Part shown: positions 6,806-15,515 of the stretch, piece by piece | How positions within the stretch are numbered: the first letter of the stretch is position 1 | How the letters are laid out: each line of letters starts with the position of its first letter | DNA from: a bacterium | GTDB taxonomy: Bacteria > Bacillota > Clostridia > Lachnospirales > Lachnospiraceae | DNA length: 39,182 bases | Direction of reading: 5' to 3' | NCBI GenBank assembly: GCA_023666335.1 | Contig: JAMPCE010000020.1 | Coordinates: 1-39,182 of the forward strand | Position numbers and translations under genes: made by a program | The notes under the pieces: generated by a model | The model's input: only the letters and a program-made list of their open reading frames with translations | Database searches by the model: none | Told to the model about the DNA's origin: nothing

Positions 6806-8596
6806 TCAGTTATAATACTGCGCCTGCGCAGCAAACATTTCCGCATAAATACCGCCGCTTACGCCCACCAGCTCATCGTGCGTACCGTATTCCCTGATCC
6901 GCCCTTCGGAGAAGACGGCGATCCGGTCGCAGAATTTGCAGCTGGAAAGGCGGTGAGAAATGTAGACTGCTGTTTTTTTGCCTACCAGGCTGTCAAACTG
7001 CCGATAGATGTCATATTCCGCCACGGGATCCAAAGCGGCTGTAGGCTCGTCCAGAATGACGATCGGGGATTTTTTAAAAAGCGCTCTGGCGATAGCGATT
7101 TTCTGCTGTTCGCCGCCGGAGGGTTCTATGCCGTCTTCGTCAAAGAATTTGAACAGCATGGTATCCGTTCCCTTTTCCAGCGAATCCGTTTTTTCTTTCA
7201 GCCCGGTCTGTTCTATGAGCGTATCCAGTTCCGCTTCATCGCAGGCATGGTCCAGAAGAATGTTGTCTCTGATCGAAAAGGCGAGCAGCTTAAAATCCTG
7301 GAATACCGGAGAGAACAGCGCCATGTATTCGTCGTAGGCATAGTCCTTGATGTTGACGCCGTCCAATAAGATCTCGCCCTCTGTCGGATCGTAGAGGCGG
7401 CACAGGAGTTTGATGAAAGTGGTCTTGCCTGCGCCGTTTAATCCCACGACGGACAGATGCTCTCCGGGATGGAGCGTGAGGTTCACGCCGTCCAGCACCT
7501 TTACGTCCGTATGCGGATAGGTAAAGGAAACATTTCTAAATTCTATGGTATGCGGCTTCTCTTCCACGGGATGTTCGCCCTTTGCTATGGCGGGCGGGTA
7601 GTTCATGAATTTTACATATTCATAAGCATAGTTTGTCCGCTTTACCAGTTCCTGCACATTCAGGATCAATCCCTGCATGGAGGAGTGGAACGTGGAGCCT
7701 GCGCTCAACATCTGGGAAAAAATGCCGATCGTAATCTTCCCGGTGATGACCAGTGTGCCTAGATACAGGTAGGTGCAGAAATCCCTTACAGCATCGCAGA
7801 CTGTATTCATGGAATTCAGGGGAAGATGTTGGTCTGCCTCCCACTTCCAGTTTCCAAGAGCATCATTGGTATAGGCATTCCATTTCTCCACCATCATATC
7901 TTTGGCGTCGTAAAGGCGGATGTCCTTGCCGTAGCGGAAATCGACAAGGTGAAAGGCGAGATAGCTGAAAGCGCGGTTGGATTTGGAGAGCCTGTTAAAG
8001 GCTTCAATCTCGATCAGGTTTCCCTTGTGGTTGAGCACCGTGTTGATGACGAGCAGGAAAGCGGTTACGGCAAACAAGACAGGGGCATGGAGGAGGATCA
8101 GGGCAACCACGCCTATGATTTTTATGACGTTGGAGATAAACTGAAATACTTGCAGGGAGATGCCGTGCACACCGCCGGAATACCAGTCCATGCCGGTCCT
8201 TGCTTTCTCGATCTGATCCAGCGCCTCTTTGTCTTCGGTAAGCTGAAAGTCCAGTTCCATCACGCGCAGACTCATTTCTTCGGTAAAATAATTTTCCATT
8301 TTTTCGCTGTACTTTTCCATCACGACGTCGGTTATGGAGATCAGCAGGGAAAGAAAGGTGCCGCCCACGGCGATCGCGGCAGCGTAAGCGAAAAGTTTCC
8401 GAAGATCCCTGCCGCCCAGCAGTTCGTCCAGAATCAGGGGCGTCATCAGAATGGATACAAAGGGCTGCACGGCGCGCAGGATCGTATTAAACGCGCCGCA
8501 GAAGAAAAAGCCCTTATAGTGTTTCCATGCAATGGGCATAAAGTAAGCCAAAGTCTTTCCGACGACATTGCCTGTTTTTTCTTTCGTTTCAGCCAA
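6806..8596 (-). CDS. ABC exporter half-transporter (membrane domain plus ATPase), second gene of a pair
   Basis: The 596-residue protein has a type I exporter layout: an N-terminal domain with about six membrane segments (residues ~30-310) and a C-terminal ATPase. The ATPase has Walker A (GLNGAGKT, ~385-392), the signature SGGEQ (~493-497) and Walker B followed by the catalytic Glu (VILDEPTAALD, ~513-523). It most likely forms a heterodimer with the product of the upstream gene, which it overlaps by eight bases. The start chosen is TTG at 8596, nine bases after GGAGG. The longer in-frame ATG at 8641 lies well inside the upstream gene. The substrate cannot be told from sequence; peptides, lipids or drugs are usual for this group. 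Confidence 0.9.
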   Translation of the reverse strand: MAETKEKTGNVVGKTLAYFMPIAWKHYKGFFFCGAFNTILRAVQPFVSILMTPLILDELLGGRDLRKLFAYAAAIAVGGTFLSLLISITDVVMEKYSEKMENYFTEEMSLRVMELDFQLTEDKEALDQIEKARTGMDWYSGGVHGISLQVFQFISNVIKIIGVVALILLHAPVLFAVTAFLLVINTVLNHKGNLIEIEAFNRLSKSNRAFSYLAFHLVDFRYGKDIRLYDAKDMMVEKWNAYTNDALGNWKWEADQHLPLNSMNTVCDAVRDFCTYLYLGTLVITGKITIGIFSQMLSAGSTFHSSMQGLILNVQELVKRTNYAYEYVKFMNYPPAIAKGEHPVEEKPHTIEFRNVSFTYPHTDVKVLDGVNLTLHPGEHLSVVGLNGAGKTTFIKLLCRLYDPTEGEILLDGVNIKDYAYDEYMALFSPVFQDFKLLAFSIRDNILLDHACDEAELDTLIEQTGLKEKTDSLEKGTDTMLFKFFDEDGIEPSGGEQQKIAIARALFKKSPIVILDEPTAALDPVAEYDIYRQFDSLVGKKTAVYISHRLSSCKFCDRIAVFSEGRIREYGTHDELVGVSGGIYAEMFAAQAQYYN

Positions 8597-10454
8597 CGGA
8601 ACGCACCTCCTCGTCTTTATAATACTGCGCTTGGATCTCAAACATTTCGGCGTAAGCGCCGCCTGCCTGTAACAGTTCGTCGTGCGTGCCGTATTCTACC
8701 ATTTCGCCTGCCTGAAACATGGCGATACTGTCGCAGAAGCGTGTGGAGGAGAGGCGGTGGGAGATATAAACGGCGGATCGATCCCCAATTATCTCGTTAA
8801 AGTTCCGATACAGCTCATATTCCGCCAGCGCGTCCAGCGCGGCGGTAGGCTCGTCGAGGACAAGGACGGGAGCGTTCTTATAAAGCGCCCGCGCCAACGC
8901 CAGCTTCTGCTTCTCCCCGCCGGAGAGATCGACGCCGTCATCGTGGAGGACTTTTAATAACTGCGTGTCTATGCCTTCTGAAAGGCTGTCCAGTTTTTCC
9001 TGCATCCCTGCTTTGACAAGGCAGGCTTTGGCAAACGCTTTATCCGTGTCATCGGGGCGTTTCATGGAAACGTTTTCCGCGATGGGAAAGGCAAACAGTT
9101 CCACATTCTGAAAGACGGGAGAAAACAGGCGGTAATATTCCTCGCGCCGAAACTTCCGGATATCTGTACCGTTTAAGAGGATCGCGCCTTCCGTGACGTC
9201 ATAGAGCCGCAGCAGGAGTTTGATAAACGTGGTCTTGCCTGCGCCGTTTAATCCGACGACCGCCAGTTTTTTTCCGGCTTCGAGTGTGAGGGTGAGATGT
9301 TTTATGGCGTAATCTTCGGCGCCCTCATAGCGGAAGGAAACATCCTGAAATACAAAGGTATAGCGGTCGGCTTTCGGCACGGGGATGCAGTCTGTTTCGT
9401 CATCGGTCTCTAAGTTCATGAAAGAGCGGAAATCGTCCACCTGCATGGAACGCTCCTTAAAAGTCCCCATCGTATTTAAGAATTCTCCCAGGGCGGAGGA
9501 GAAAGTCATGGAAAGCCCGAGATAGAGCGTAAAGTTACCGATGGACATATTTTTGTCAATGACGCTGTAGATCAGGACGCCGTACACGCAGGCCTGTGTG
9601 AGCATGGAGATCCCGTGGGCAAAGATGGAATTGTAGATCCATAAATTCCTGCTGTAGAGCATCTTCTCCTGTTTTTCCAGCAGGATATCGTGATGTTTTC
9701 CGACAAGCCAGCGTTTCATAGCAAAAAGCCGGATATCCTTTGCGTAGGAAAAATCCTGCGTCAACTGCGTCATATATTCGATCTTGCGCCAAGTAGGAGC
9801 CAGCTTCTCCCACACGTTCTTTCTGTCCTTTTTTACGGTATAGCGGAAAAACAGATATTGCAGGACGGAAAGGACTGCCAAGATCAGGATGATGCGCGGA
9901 TCCAGTACCGCGACCGCCACGACCGTGGCGAGCATGAGCAGAAGCTGGACGCCGAAATCGCTGATGGAGTGCATAAGACCTTCCACGCCGCTCGTATTGT
10001 TGTTGGTAGCGACACATGCCTTTGTATGCATATCGAGGATCTTTGGCTGTTCCAGCATCTGATAGTTCATGGAAAGGCTCTTTGCCACCCGTTCCGAAAT
10101 GATGTGCATGCGCGCATTGATCATGTTGTACCAGCATCTGTTGTTGGCAATGGTATTCAAAAACAAAACGAATAGTTCGATCAGGGTCGTGACGATCACC
10201 AATCGGAGCAGCGGTCCGGTATCCTTTTCCGGAGAGGCGGCCTGCGCCTGCGCGATGTCGATGACGAATTTTCCGATAAAGCTCCACAGATACTGCGTAA
10301 GCGAATTTGTGACCATGCCGATCCCCATAAAGCATAAAAGCGCAGGGCGGTACCGTTTTATCTTTCCGAGGATGTAAAGGGAATTGCTGAGGATGCCGTA
10401 TTCTGTGTGGAGCGGGTTGTCGTCTTTCTTTTTCTTTTGTCTTGTCCCGAACAA
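8589..10454 (-). CDS. ABC exporter half-transporter, first gene of a pair
   Basis: The 621-residue protein has a membrane domain (~residues 35-330) and an ATPase with Walker A (GLNGAGKT, 401-408), an LSGGEKQK signature and Walker B (LVLDEPTAALD). Unlike many heterodimeric exporters, both partners keep a recognisable signature and catalytic glutamate. The N-terminus is strongly basic (residues 5-10). The start is TTG at 10454, eight bases after AAGGAG. Its promoter region faces that of the EAL-domain gene and contains a run of ten C on the coding strand. It is paired with the overlapping downstream ABC gene. The substrate is unknown. Confidence 0.9.
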   Translation of the reverse strand: MFGTRQKKKKDDNPLHTEYGILSNSLYILGKIKRYRPALLCFMGIGMVTNSLTQYLWSFIGKFVIDIAQAQAASPEKDTGPLLRLVIVTTLIELFVLFLNTIANNRCWYNMINARMHIISERVAKSLSMNYQMLEQPKILDMHTKACVATNNNTSGVEGLMHSISDFGVQLLLMLATVVAVAVLDPRIILILAVLSVLQYLFFRYTVKKDRKNVWEKLAPTWRKIEYMTQLTQDFSYAKDIRLFAMKRWLVGKHHDILLEKQEKMLYSRNLWIYNSIFAHGISMLTQACVYGVLIYSVIDKNMSIGNFTLYLGLSMTFSSALGEFLNTMGTFKERSMQVDDFRSFMNLETDDETDCIPVPKADRYTFVFQDVSFRYEGAEDYAIKHLTLTLEAGKKLAVVGLNGAGKTTFIKLLLRLYDVTEGAILLNGTDIRKFRREEYYRLFSPVFQNVELFAFPIAENVSMKRPDDTDKAFAKACLVKAGMQEKLDSLSEGIDTQLLKVLHDDGVDLSGGEKQKLALARALYKNAPVLVLDEPTAALDALAEYELYRNFNEIIGDRSAVYISHRLSSTRFCDSIAMFQAGEMVEYGTHDELLQAGGAYAEMFEIQAQYYKDEEVRSVG

Positions 10455-10487
10455 TGTGAGGTCTCCTTATTCATTGGGTTTACGTTT

Positions 10488-10518
10488 ATTGTAACATATT
10501 TTTCTGGGGGGGGGGCAA
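10488..10518 (-). promoter_or_regulatory. ABC exporter promoter with a homopolymeric spacer
   Basis: Read on the minus strand, TTGCCC (10518-10513) and TACAAT (10493-10488) are 19 bases apart. The spacer begins with seven C that continue the -35 element into a run of ten C (10506-10515 as G on the plus strand). The spacing is two bases over the 17-base optimum, so slippage in the run could tune the promoter. Confidence 0.5.
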
Positions 10519-10547
10519 GAAATAGGCTTTCTTTTTTTGACTTTATT

Positions 10548-10556
10548 TGGTATACT
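10548..10556 (+). promoter_or_regulatory. Putative extended -10 promoter for the EAL gene
   Basis: TGG followed by TATACT (10551-10556) forms an extended -10 element. No good -35 lies 17 bases upstream. It sits 89 bases before the chosen start codon and is divergent from the ABC promoter. Confidence 0.45.
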
Positions 10557-10644
10557 ATAAATTATCACATAAAGAACAATGAGCGGTACAGAGTTTCCGG
10601 CGGGTCTGGGAAGCAGGGCGCGGTCCGCTTACAATAGGAAAATT

Positions 10645-12573
10645 ATGGGAAAAAGTCTTAGCTATGACATAGCTGCCATTTTAATATTGACAGTCCTCCT
10701 GCTGTCGTGCGTTGTGAGGAAACTGACAAACGGGACGCCGAATCGGTTGTTTCTGCTGTTTATTTCCGTCAACTGGATCGCCGCGCTGTTTGATATCTGG
10801 GCGGTGTCGCTCGACAATGCGGGCAGTACGAGCAGGTTTGCTCTATATCTGGCGCATTCCGGATATCTGATCGTACATAATTTTACGGTGCCGGTGTACG
10901 TCCTGTTTTTGATCAGCCTCACGGACACCTGGCATAAGATCAGAAGAAATTTTCTGATACAGCTTATCTTATGGGTGCCTTTTCTGGCGGTCTTTGTGTC
11001 TCTTTTGGCAAATCCGTTTACAAAGAAAATGTTTCTGGTGGACGGGGGATACCAGCGTGGCGAGTGGTTTTCTCTGATCTATATGACGATCGCGGTCTAT
11101 ATCGTTTTCGGAGTCACCTATATGATCTGGTATCGGAAAGTGGTGGAATTTTCCAAGGTCTGCGCGGTCATGTCGTACATACCGATCGGGCTGGTCACGA
11201 TGCTGATCCAGATGAAGTCTCCGACGACGCTCGTGGAGATGTTCGGCGCAGCCATCAGTATGCTCCTGATCAGCGTCGGTGCGCAGAGACCGGAAAAGAT
11301 CGTGGATTCGGATACGCAGCTTATGAAGTACAGCGCTTATGCGACGGACATGAAGCGGAATTACTACAATAAAAAGAATGTGGATGTAGTCATGCTGAAT
11401 CTCGGAAATTTCTCCGCGATCAATGCCCTGATGGGGTATGATTTTGCCATGCAGGTGCTGGCGGACGTGGTTGAGCGGATCCACAGGGCGAATATGATCA
11501 CAGGCGGGAAAGCGGATCTCTATTATCTGGACAGGGGCCGTTTTCGCATGGTATTTGAAGAAAAAGACAGGGAACTGGCGAAGCAGACAGCGGATATGCT
11601 GGTGGATATCCTGATGGAGAAGCGCGATTACAATGATCTGGACGTCACATTGCAGCCTTTCGTGGTGCTGGCGCGCTGTCCGGAGGAGATCAAGGATTTC
11701 AAGATGCTGATGACGTTCGGCATGGACTTCCATGAGAAACTGAAATTTGAACCGCGTGTCATGCATGTGGAAGATGCTTTCCATAAAGGGCTGGTCGAGA
11801 TTCAGGGCAACATCGACGAGATTATCGAGGAAGCGCTTGAGTTTAAACGTTTTCAAGTCTATTATCAGCCGATTTATTCGGTGGAAAAGGGAAAATTCGT
11901 GTCGGCGGAGGCGCTGCTTCGCCTCTTTGATCCGAAGTACGGTTTTATTTCGCCGGAGATTTTGGTCACGGCGGCGGAACGCAGCGGCGCGATCCACAGG
12001 ATCGGAGACTATGTGCTGGAGGAGGTCTGCCGCTTTATTTCCGAGGGCGAGTTCCATTCGCTGGGGTTGGAGTACATCGAGGTCAATCTCTCGGTGGCAC
12101 AGTGTATGCGGGTCAATCTGGCGGATAAGATACTCGGTATCATGGCGAAACACCGCGTTTCCGCAGAATATATCAATCTGGAGATCACGGAGACGGCGGC
12201 AAGCCACACGCAGGAGGTCATGGCGGAAAATCTGCAAAAGCTGAATCGGGCGGGTATTTCTCTGTCGCTGGATGATTACGGAACGGGCTATTCCAATATC
12301 AAGCGCGTGATCCAGCTTCCGCTTAAGATCATCAAGCTGGATAAGACCTTTGTGGACGAACAGGAAAATCCCAAGATGCGGGTCGTGCTCAAAAATACGG
12401 TGGCGATGCTCAAAGACATGAATATGGAGATCGTGGTGGAGGGAATCGAAACGCAGGAGATGCTGGACTTTTTTGCGGAGCTGCAATGTGATTTCATTCA
12501 GGGATATTTCTTCTCGAAACCGATCCCGAAGCCGGAATTTATCAATTTTATCAAAGAGCGGGCTGCGGAATAA
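10645..12573 (+). CDS. Membrane EAL-domain protein with degenerate GGDEF, probable c-di-GMP phosphodiesterase
   Basis: The N-terminal ~215 residues hold about six or seven hydrophobic segments, likely a membrane sensor. The next ~150 residues resemble a GGDEF fold that has lost its active site: where GG(D/E)EF is expected the chain reads RGRF, so it should not make c-di-GMP. The C-terminal EAL domain (~390-640) keeps the catalytic set: EALLRL (~422), N in EVNLS (~481), E in LEITET, DD in LDDYGTG (~543-544), K in IKLDK (~565), E in VVEGIE and Q in IQGYFF. Hydrolysis of c-di-GMP to pGpG is therefore likely, and the degenerate GGDEF may be regulatory. In a flagellated organism this would favour motility. 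The start at 10645 follows AGGA (10636-10639); a longer frame from 10579 has weaker support. Confidence 0.9.
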   Translation: MGKSLSYDIAAILILTVLLLSCVVRKLTNGTPNRLFLLFISVNWIAALFDIWAVSLDNAGSTSRFALYLAHSGYLIVHNFTVPVYVLFLISLTDTWHKIRRNFLIQLILWVPFLAVFVSLLANPFTKKMFLVDGGYQRGEWFSLIYMTIAVYIVFGVTYMIWYRKVVEFSKVCAVMSYIPIGLVTMLIQMKSPTTLVEMFGAAISMLLISVGAQRPEKIVDSDTQLMKYSAYATDMKRNYYNKKNVDVVMLNLGNFSAINALMGYDFAMQVLADVVERIHRANMITGGKADLYYLDRGRFRMVFEEKDRELAKQTADMLVDILMEKRDYNDLDVTLQPFVVLARCPEEIKDFKMLMTFGMDFHEKLKFEPRVMHVEDAFHKGLVEIQGNIDEIIEEALEFKRFQVYYQPIYSVEKGKFVSAEALLRLFDPKYGFISPEILVTAAERSGAIHRIGDYVLEEVCRFISEGEFHSLGLEYIEVNLSVAQCMRVNLADKILGIMAKHRVSAEYINLEITETAASHTQEVMAENLQKLNRAGISLSLDDYGTGYSNIKRVIQLPLKIIKLDKTFVDEQENPKMRVVLKNTVAMLKDMNMEIVVEGIETQEMLDFFAELQCDFIQGYFFSKPIPKPEFINFIKERAAE

Positions 12574-12582
12574 AACAATTCG

Positions 12583-12611
12583 TTGCATTTTTCGGGACAT
12601 GAGAGTAAGAT
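12583..12611 (+). promoter_or_regulatory. Promoter of the nucleoside transporter operon
   Basis: TTGCAT (12583-12588) and TAAGAT (12606-12611) are separated by exactly 17 bases, about 45 bases before the ATG of the lipoprotein gene. No purine riboswitch or obvious operator palindrome is visible in the short leader. Confidence 0.6.
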
Positions 12612-12656
12612 AGATGCGTAGTTTGGAAATATTGTCTTTACAGAACGGAGGAGATT

Positions 12657-13847
12657 ATGAAAAAGAGAGTAATTGCAATGATGCTTTCTGCGGCTATGGC
12701 GGTTTCTTTGGCAGCCTGCGGCGGTGGTGACACGACAGCGCCTGCAAGCGATACGGCGGCGGAGAGCGCAGATGAAGAAGCGTCTGCGGCAGCGGAGGAT
12801 GCCGGAAGCGATGCGGCGGCTGGACTTAAGATCGCGATCGTATCCAGTCCTTCCGGTGTGGACGACGGTTCCTTTAATCAGGATAATTATAACGGGATCC
12901 TTTCCTTTATCGAGAGTCATCCCGACAGCACGGTGACGCCCGTGCAGGAGACGACGGGCGATGTGGCGGCGGCAGTACAGGCAGTTGCCGATATCGTGGC
13001 GGATTATGATGTGATCGTTTGCTGCGGCTTCCAGTTTGCGGGCATCACGACCATCGCGCAGGAAAATCCGGATGTAAAGTTCATTCTGGTGGATTCGTAC
13101 CCCTCGGATGCGGACGGCAATGATGCGGAGGTGGACAATATCTATGCGATGTTGTTCGCGGAACAGGAGTCCGGCTTCTTTGCGGGTATGGCGGCGGCTC
13201 TGGAGACAAAGTCGAATAAGGTGTCCGTGGTAAACGGGATCGCTTACCCTTCTAATGTAAACTATCAGTACGGTTTTGAATGCGGCGTGAAATACATCAA
13301 TGAGACTGAGGGGAAATCCGTAGAGATCGTGGAACTTCCCTCCTATGCGGGAACGGATGTGACGGGCGCCGATGTGGGCGGCAATTACGTCGGCTCTTTC
13401 GCGGACGAGGCGACCGGTAAGGTGATCGGCAACGCGCTGATCGCAGAGGGCGTGGATATCATCTTTGTGGCGGCAGGCGCATCCGGCAACGGCGTTCTTA
13501 CGGCGGTGAAAGAGGCTTCCGGCGTTTACTTTATCGGCTGCGACGTAGATCAGTATGACGACGGCGCAAACGGCGATGCGAACGTGGTATTGACTTCTGC
13601 GGTCAAAGTAATGCACCTGAATGTAGAGCGTGCGCTGAATACAGTAGCGGACGGCAGCTTCAAGGGCGGTAACGTAACGTTGCAGGCAGATACGGATTCC
13701 ACCGGTTACATCAACGCGGACGGCAGATGCCAGTTATCCGCGGATTCCATTTCCAAGATCGACGCGGCTTACGAGGCGGTCAAGGGCGGCACGATCGTGC
13801 CGGCGGCGAACTTTAACGGGGTTACGCCGGAGACCTTTACATGGTAA
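12657..13847 (+). CDS. BMP-family nucleoside-binding lipoprotein of an ABC importer
   Basis: The protein starts with a basic and hydrophobic signal followed by the lipobox LAAC (lipidated Cys21) and a low-complexity Ala/Glu/Asp linker. The mature part is a two-lobed periplasmic-binding fold of the BMP/PnrA type (VDDGSFNQDNYNGI, CCGFQFAG, VDSYPSD, FFAGMAAAL, GCDVDQYDDG). BMP proteins bind purine nucleosides, as in PnrA of Treponema and BmpA of Lactococcus. It is the first gene of an operon with a double ATPase and two permeases, the composition of the NupNOPQ-type nucleoside importer. A GGAGG ribosome-binding site lies just upstream. A hairpin after the gene probably keeps binding-protein mRNA more abundant than the rest. 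Confidence 0.93.
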   Translation: MKKRVIAMMLSAAMAVSLAACGGGDTTAPASDTAAESADEEASAAAEDAGSDAAAGLKIAIVSSPSGVDDGSFNQDNYNGILSFIESHPDSTVTPVQETTGDVAAAVQAVADIVADYDVIVCCGFQFAGITTIAQENPDVKFILVDSYPSDADGNDAEVDNIYAMLFAEQESGFFAGMAAALETKSNKVSVVNGIAYPSNVNYQYGFECGVKYINETEGKSVEIVELPSYAGTDVTGADVGGNYVGSFADEATGKVIGNALIAEGVDIIFVAAGASGNGVLTAVKEASGVYFIGCDVDQYDDGANGDANVVLTSAVKVMHLNVERALNTVADGSFKGGNVTLQADTDSTGYINADGRCQLSADSISKIDAAYEAVKGGTIVPAANFNGVTPETFTW

Positions 13848-13875
13848 GCGATTAAGCACTGACGTGTTCAATCCA

Positions 13876-13950
13876 GAGAATACTTCGTATTCTCCACAGA
13901 TAAATATGTTGAAGAATGAGCCGTAAGGGAAAAATCTTTGCGGCTCTTCT
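13876..13950 (+). promoter_or_regulatory. Two intercistronic hairpins (probable attenuator or mRNA stabiliser)
   Basis: The first is a perfect 8-bp stem GAGAATAC/GTATTCTC with a TTC loop (13876-13894). The second pairs GAGCCG (13918-13923) with CGGCTC (13941-13946), extends inward, and is followed by TTCTCTT. Placed between the binding-protein gene and the ATPase gene, they would protect the upstream message or reduce read-through, giving an excess of binding protein. Confidence 0.6.
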
Positions 13951-13970
13951 CTTACATGGGGAGGCTGTGT

Positions 13971-15515
13971 ATGTCTGACTACATTATCGAGATGAATCAT
14001 ATCACAAAGCGTTTTCCGGGCATTGTGGCGAACGACGACGTATCCATCCGGGTAAAGAAAGGCGAGATCTACGCCCTGCTGGGGGAGAACGGTGCGGGCA
14101 AATCCACGCTGATGAGTATGCTGTTTGGGATGTACGAGCCGGACGAGGGAGAGATCATCATTCGAGGCGAAAAGGTAAAGATCGAGTCGCCAAACCACGC
14201 AACACGGTTGAACATCGGCATGGTGCACCAGCATTTTAAGCTGGTCAGCAACTATACCATAGCGGAAAATATCGTGATGGGCATGGAGCCGATAAAGAAA
14301 GCGCTGGGAATCTTTAAGACCGTGGATATGAAAAAGGCGAATGAGGATATTCGGGCGTTGTCGGAAAAATTCGGACTGGAAGTGGATCCCACAAAGGTCA
14401 TTGAGAATATCAATGTCTCCATGCAGCAGCGGGTAGAGATCTTGAAGATGCTGTATCGGGAGGCGGAGATCCTGATCTTTGACGAGCCGACGGCGGTGCT
14501 GACGCCTCAGGAGATCGAATTTCTCTTAGAGATCATAGAGGGGCTGCGAAAGGATGGCAAGACGATCATCCTGATCACCCATAAGCTGGAGGAGATCAAA
14601 AAGATCGCGGACCGCTGTGCGATCCTCTGTCGGGGAAAGCTGGTCGATGTGCTGAATGTGAGAGAGACGGATGCAAAGGTCATGGCGAACCTGATGGTGG
14701 GACGCGAGGTGAATTTCTCCGTGGACAAGCCGGAAGCGGAGTATGGCGGAGAAGTCCTGAAAGTGGAACATCTGACAGTGCGGAATGCCGATAAATTCGA
14801 GGTGGTAAAGGATGTCAGCTTCTCGATCCGAGGCGGCGAGATCTTTGCGGTGGCGGGTGTTTCCGGCAACGGTCAGGTGGAGCTTGCGGATGCGGTCGCG
14901 GGCTTGCTGAAACCTTATAGCGGTCATATCACCTTAAACGGAAAGGATATTACGGAAACTTCGATTCGGGAGCGGAATCGGGAGGGCATTTCCTACATAC
15001 CGGAGGACCGGCAGAATGTGGGGCTGGTGATGGACTTAAGCCTGTCGGACAATCTTGCCTTGAAAACTTATTTCGAGAGCCCTTTTTCGAAAGGCTCTGT
15101 GATTCGGGGAGAAGAATTTCTGAAGTACAGCGGGGAGCTGATCGAGAAGTACGATATCCGCAGCGGACAGGGCAGCGACACCATCGTGCGCTCCATGAGC
15201 GGCGGCAACCAGCAGAAAGCGATCATTGCCAGAGAGATCGAGCTGGATTCGTCCCTGCTGATCTTTGTGCAGCCGACAAGAGGGCTGGACATCGGGGCGA
15301 TCGAGAACATCCACAAACAGATCGTGGCGGAACGCGACAAAGGCAAGGCGGTGCTTTTGATCTCGCTGGAACTGGACGAGGTGATGAATCTGGCGGATAC
15401 GATCGGCGTGATCTATAACGGAAAGATTGATAAGATTGCGGATGCGAAGACCCTGACGCCGGGTGAAGTGGGAGAATTTATGATGGGGGTAGGAGGAAAG
15501 CATGAAAAAGTTTAA
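13971..15515 (+). CDS. Nucleoside ABC importer ATPase with two nucleotide-binding domains
   Basis: The 514-residue protein has two ATPase halves in the sugar/nucleoside importer style (RbsA/NupO type). The first has Walker A GENGAGKST (~residue 38) and Walker B LIFDEPTAVLTP. The second has the usual relaxed P-loop (GVSGNGQVELAD), a good signature SGGNQQK and FVQPTRGLD. It powers uptake with the two permeases that follow. I chose ATG 13971 because GGAGG (13959-13964 region) sits about six bases upstream. The in-frame ATG at 13938 lies within the leader hairpin. The 3' end overlaps the first permease gene by 14 bases. Confidence 0.94.
   Translation: MSDYIIEMNHITKRFPGIVANDDVSIRVKKGEIYALLGENGAGKSTLMSMLFGMYEPDEGEIIIRGEKVKIESPNHATRLNIGMVHQHFKLVSNYTIAENIVMGMEPIKKALGIFKTVDMKKANEDIRALSEKFGLEVDPTKVIENINVSMQQRVEILKMLYREAEILIFDEPTAVLTPQEIEFLLEIIEGLRKDGKTIILITHKLEEIKKIADRCAILCRGKLVDVLNVRETDAKVMANLMVGREVNFSVDKPEAEYGGEVLKVEHLTVRNADKFEVVKDVSFSIRGGEIFAVAGVSGNGQVELADAVAGLLKPYSGHITLNGKDITETSIRERNREGISYIPEDRQNVGLVMDLSLSDNLALKTYFESPFSKGSVIRGEEFLKYSGELIEKYDIRSGQGSDTIVRSMSGGNQQKAIIAREIELDSSLLIFVQPTRGLDIGAIENIHKQIVAERDKGKAVLLISLELDEVMNLADTIGVIYNGKIDKIADAKTLTPGEVGEFMMGVGGKHEKV

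Noticed and set aside
7826-8800. 324-codon plus-strand frame under the ABC exporter
   Set aside because: It lies opposite two overlapping ABC genes with complete motifs; composition is antisense-like.
10969-12600. 543-codon open frame on the minus strand under the EAL gene
   Set aside because: The plus-strand EAL protein has all its catalytic motifs; the reverse frame is rich in Arg/His/Gln, typical of antisense reading.
12498-13616. 372-codon minus-strand frame under the BMP lipoprotein gene
   Set aside because: It lies opposite a clear lipoprotein gene and has antisense-type composition.
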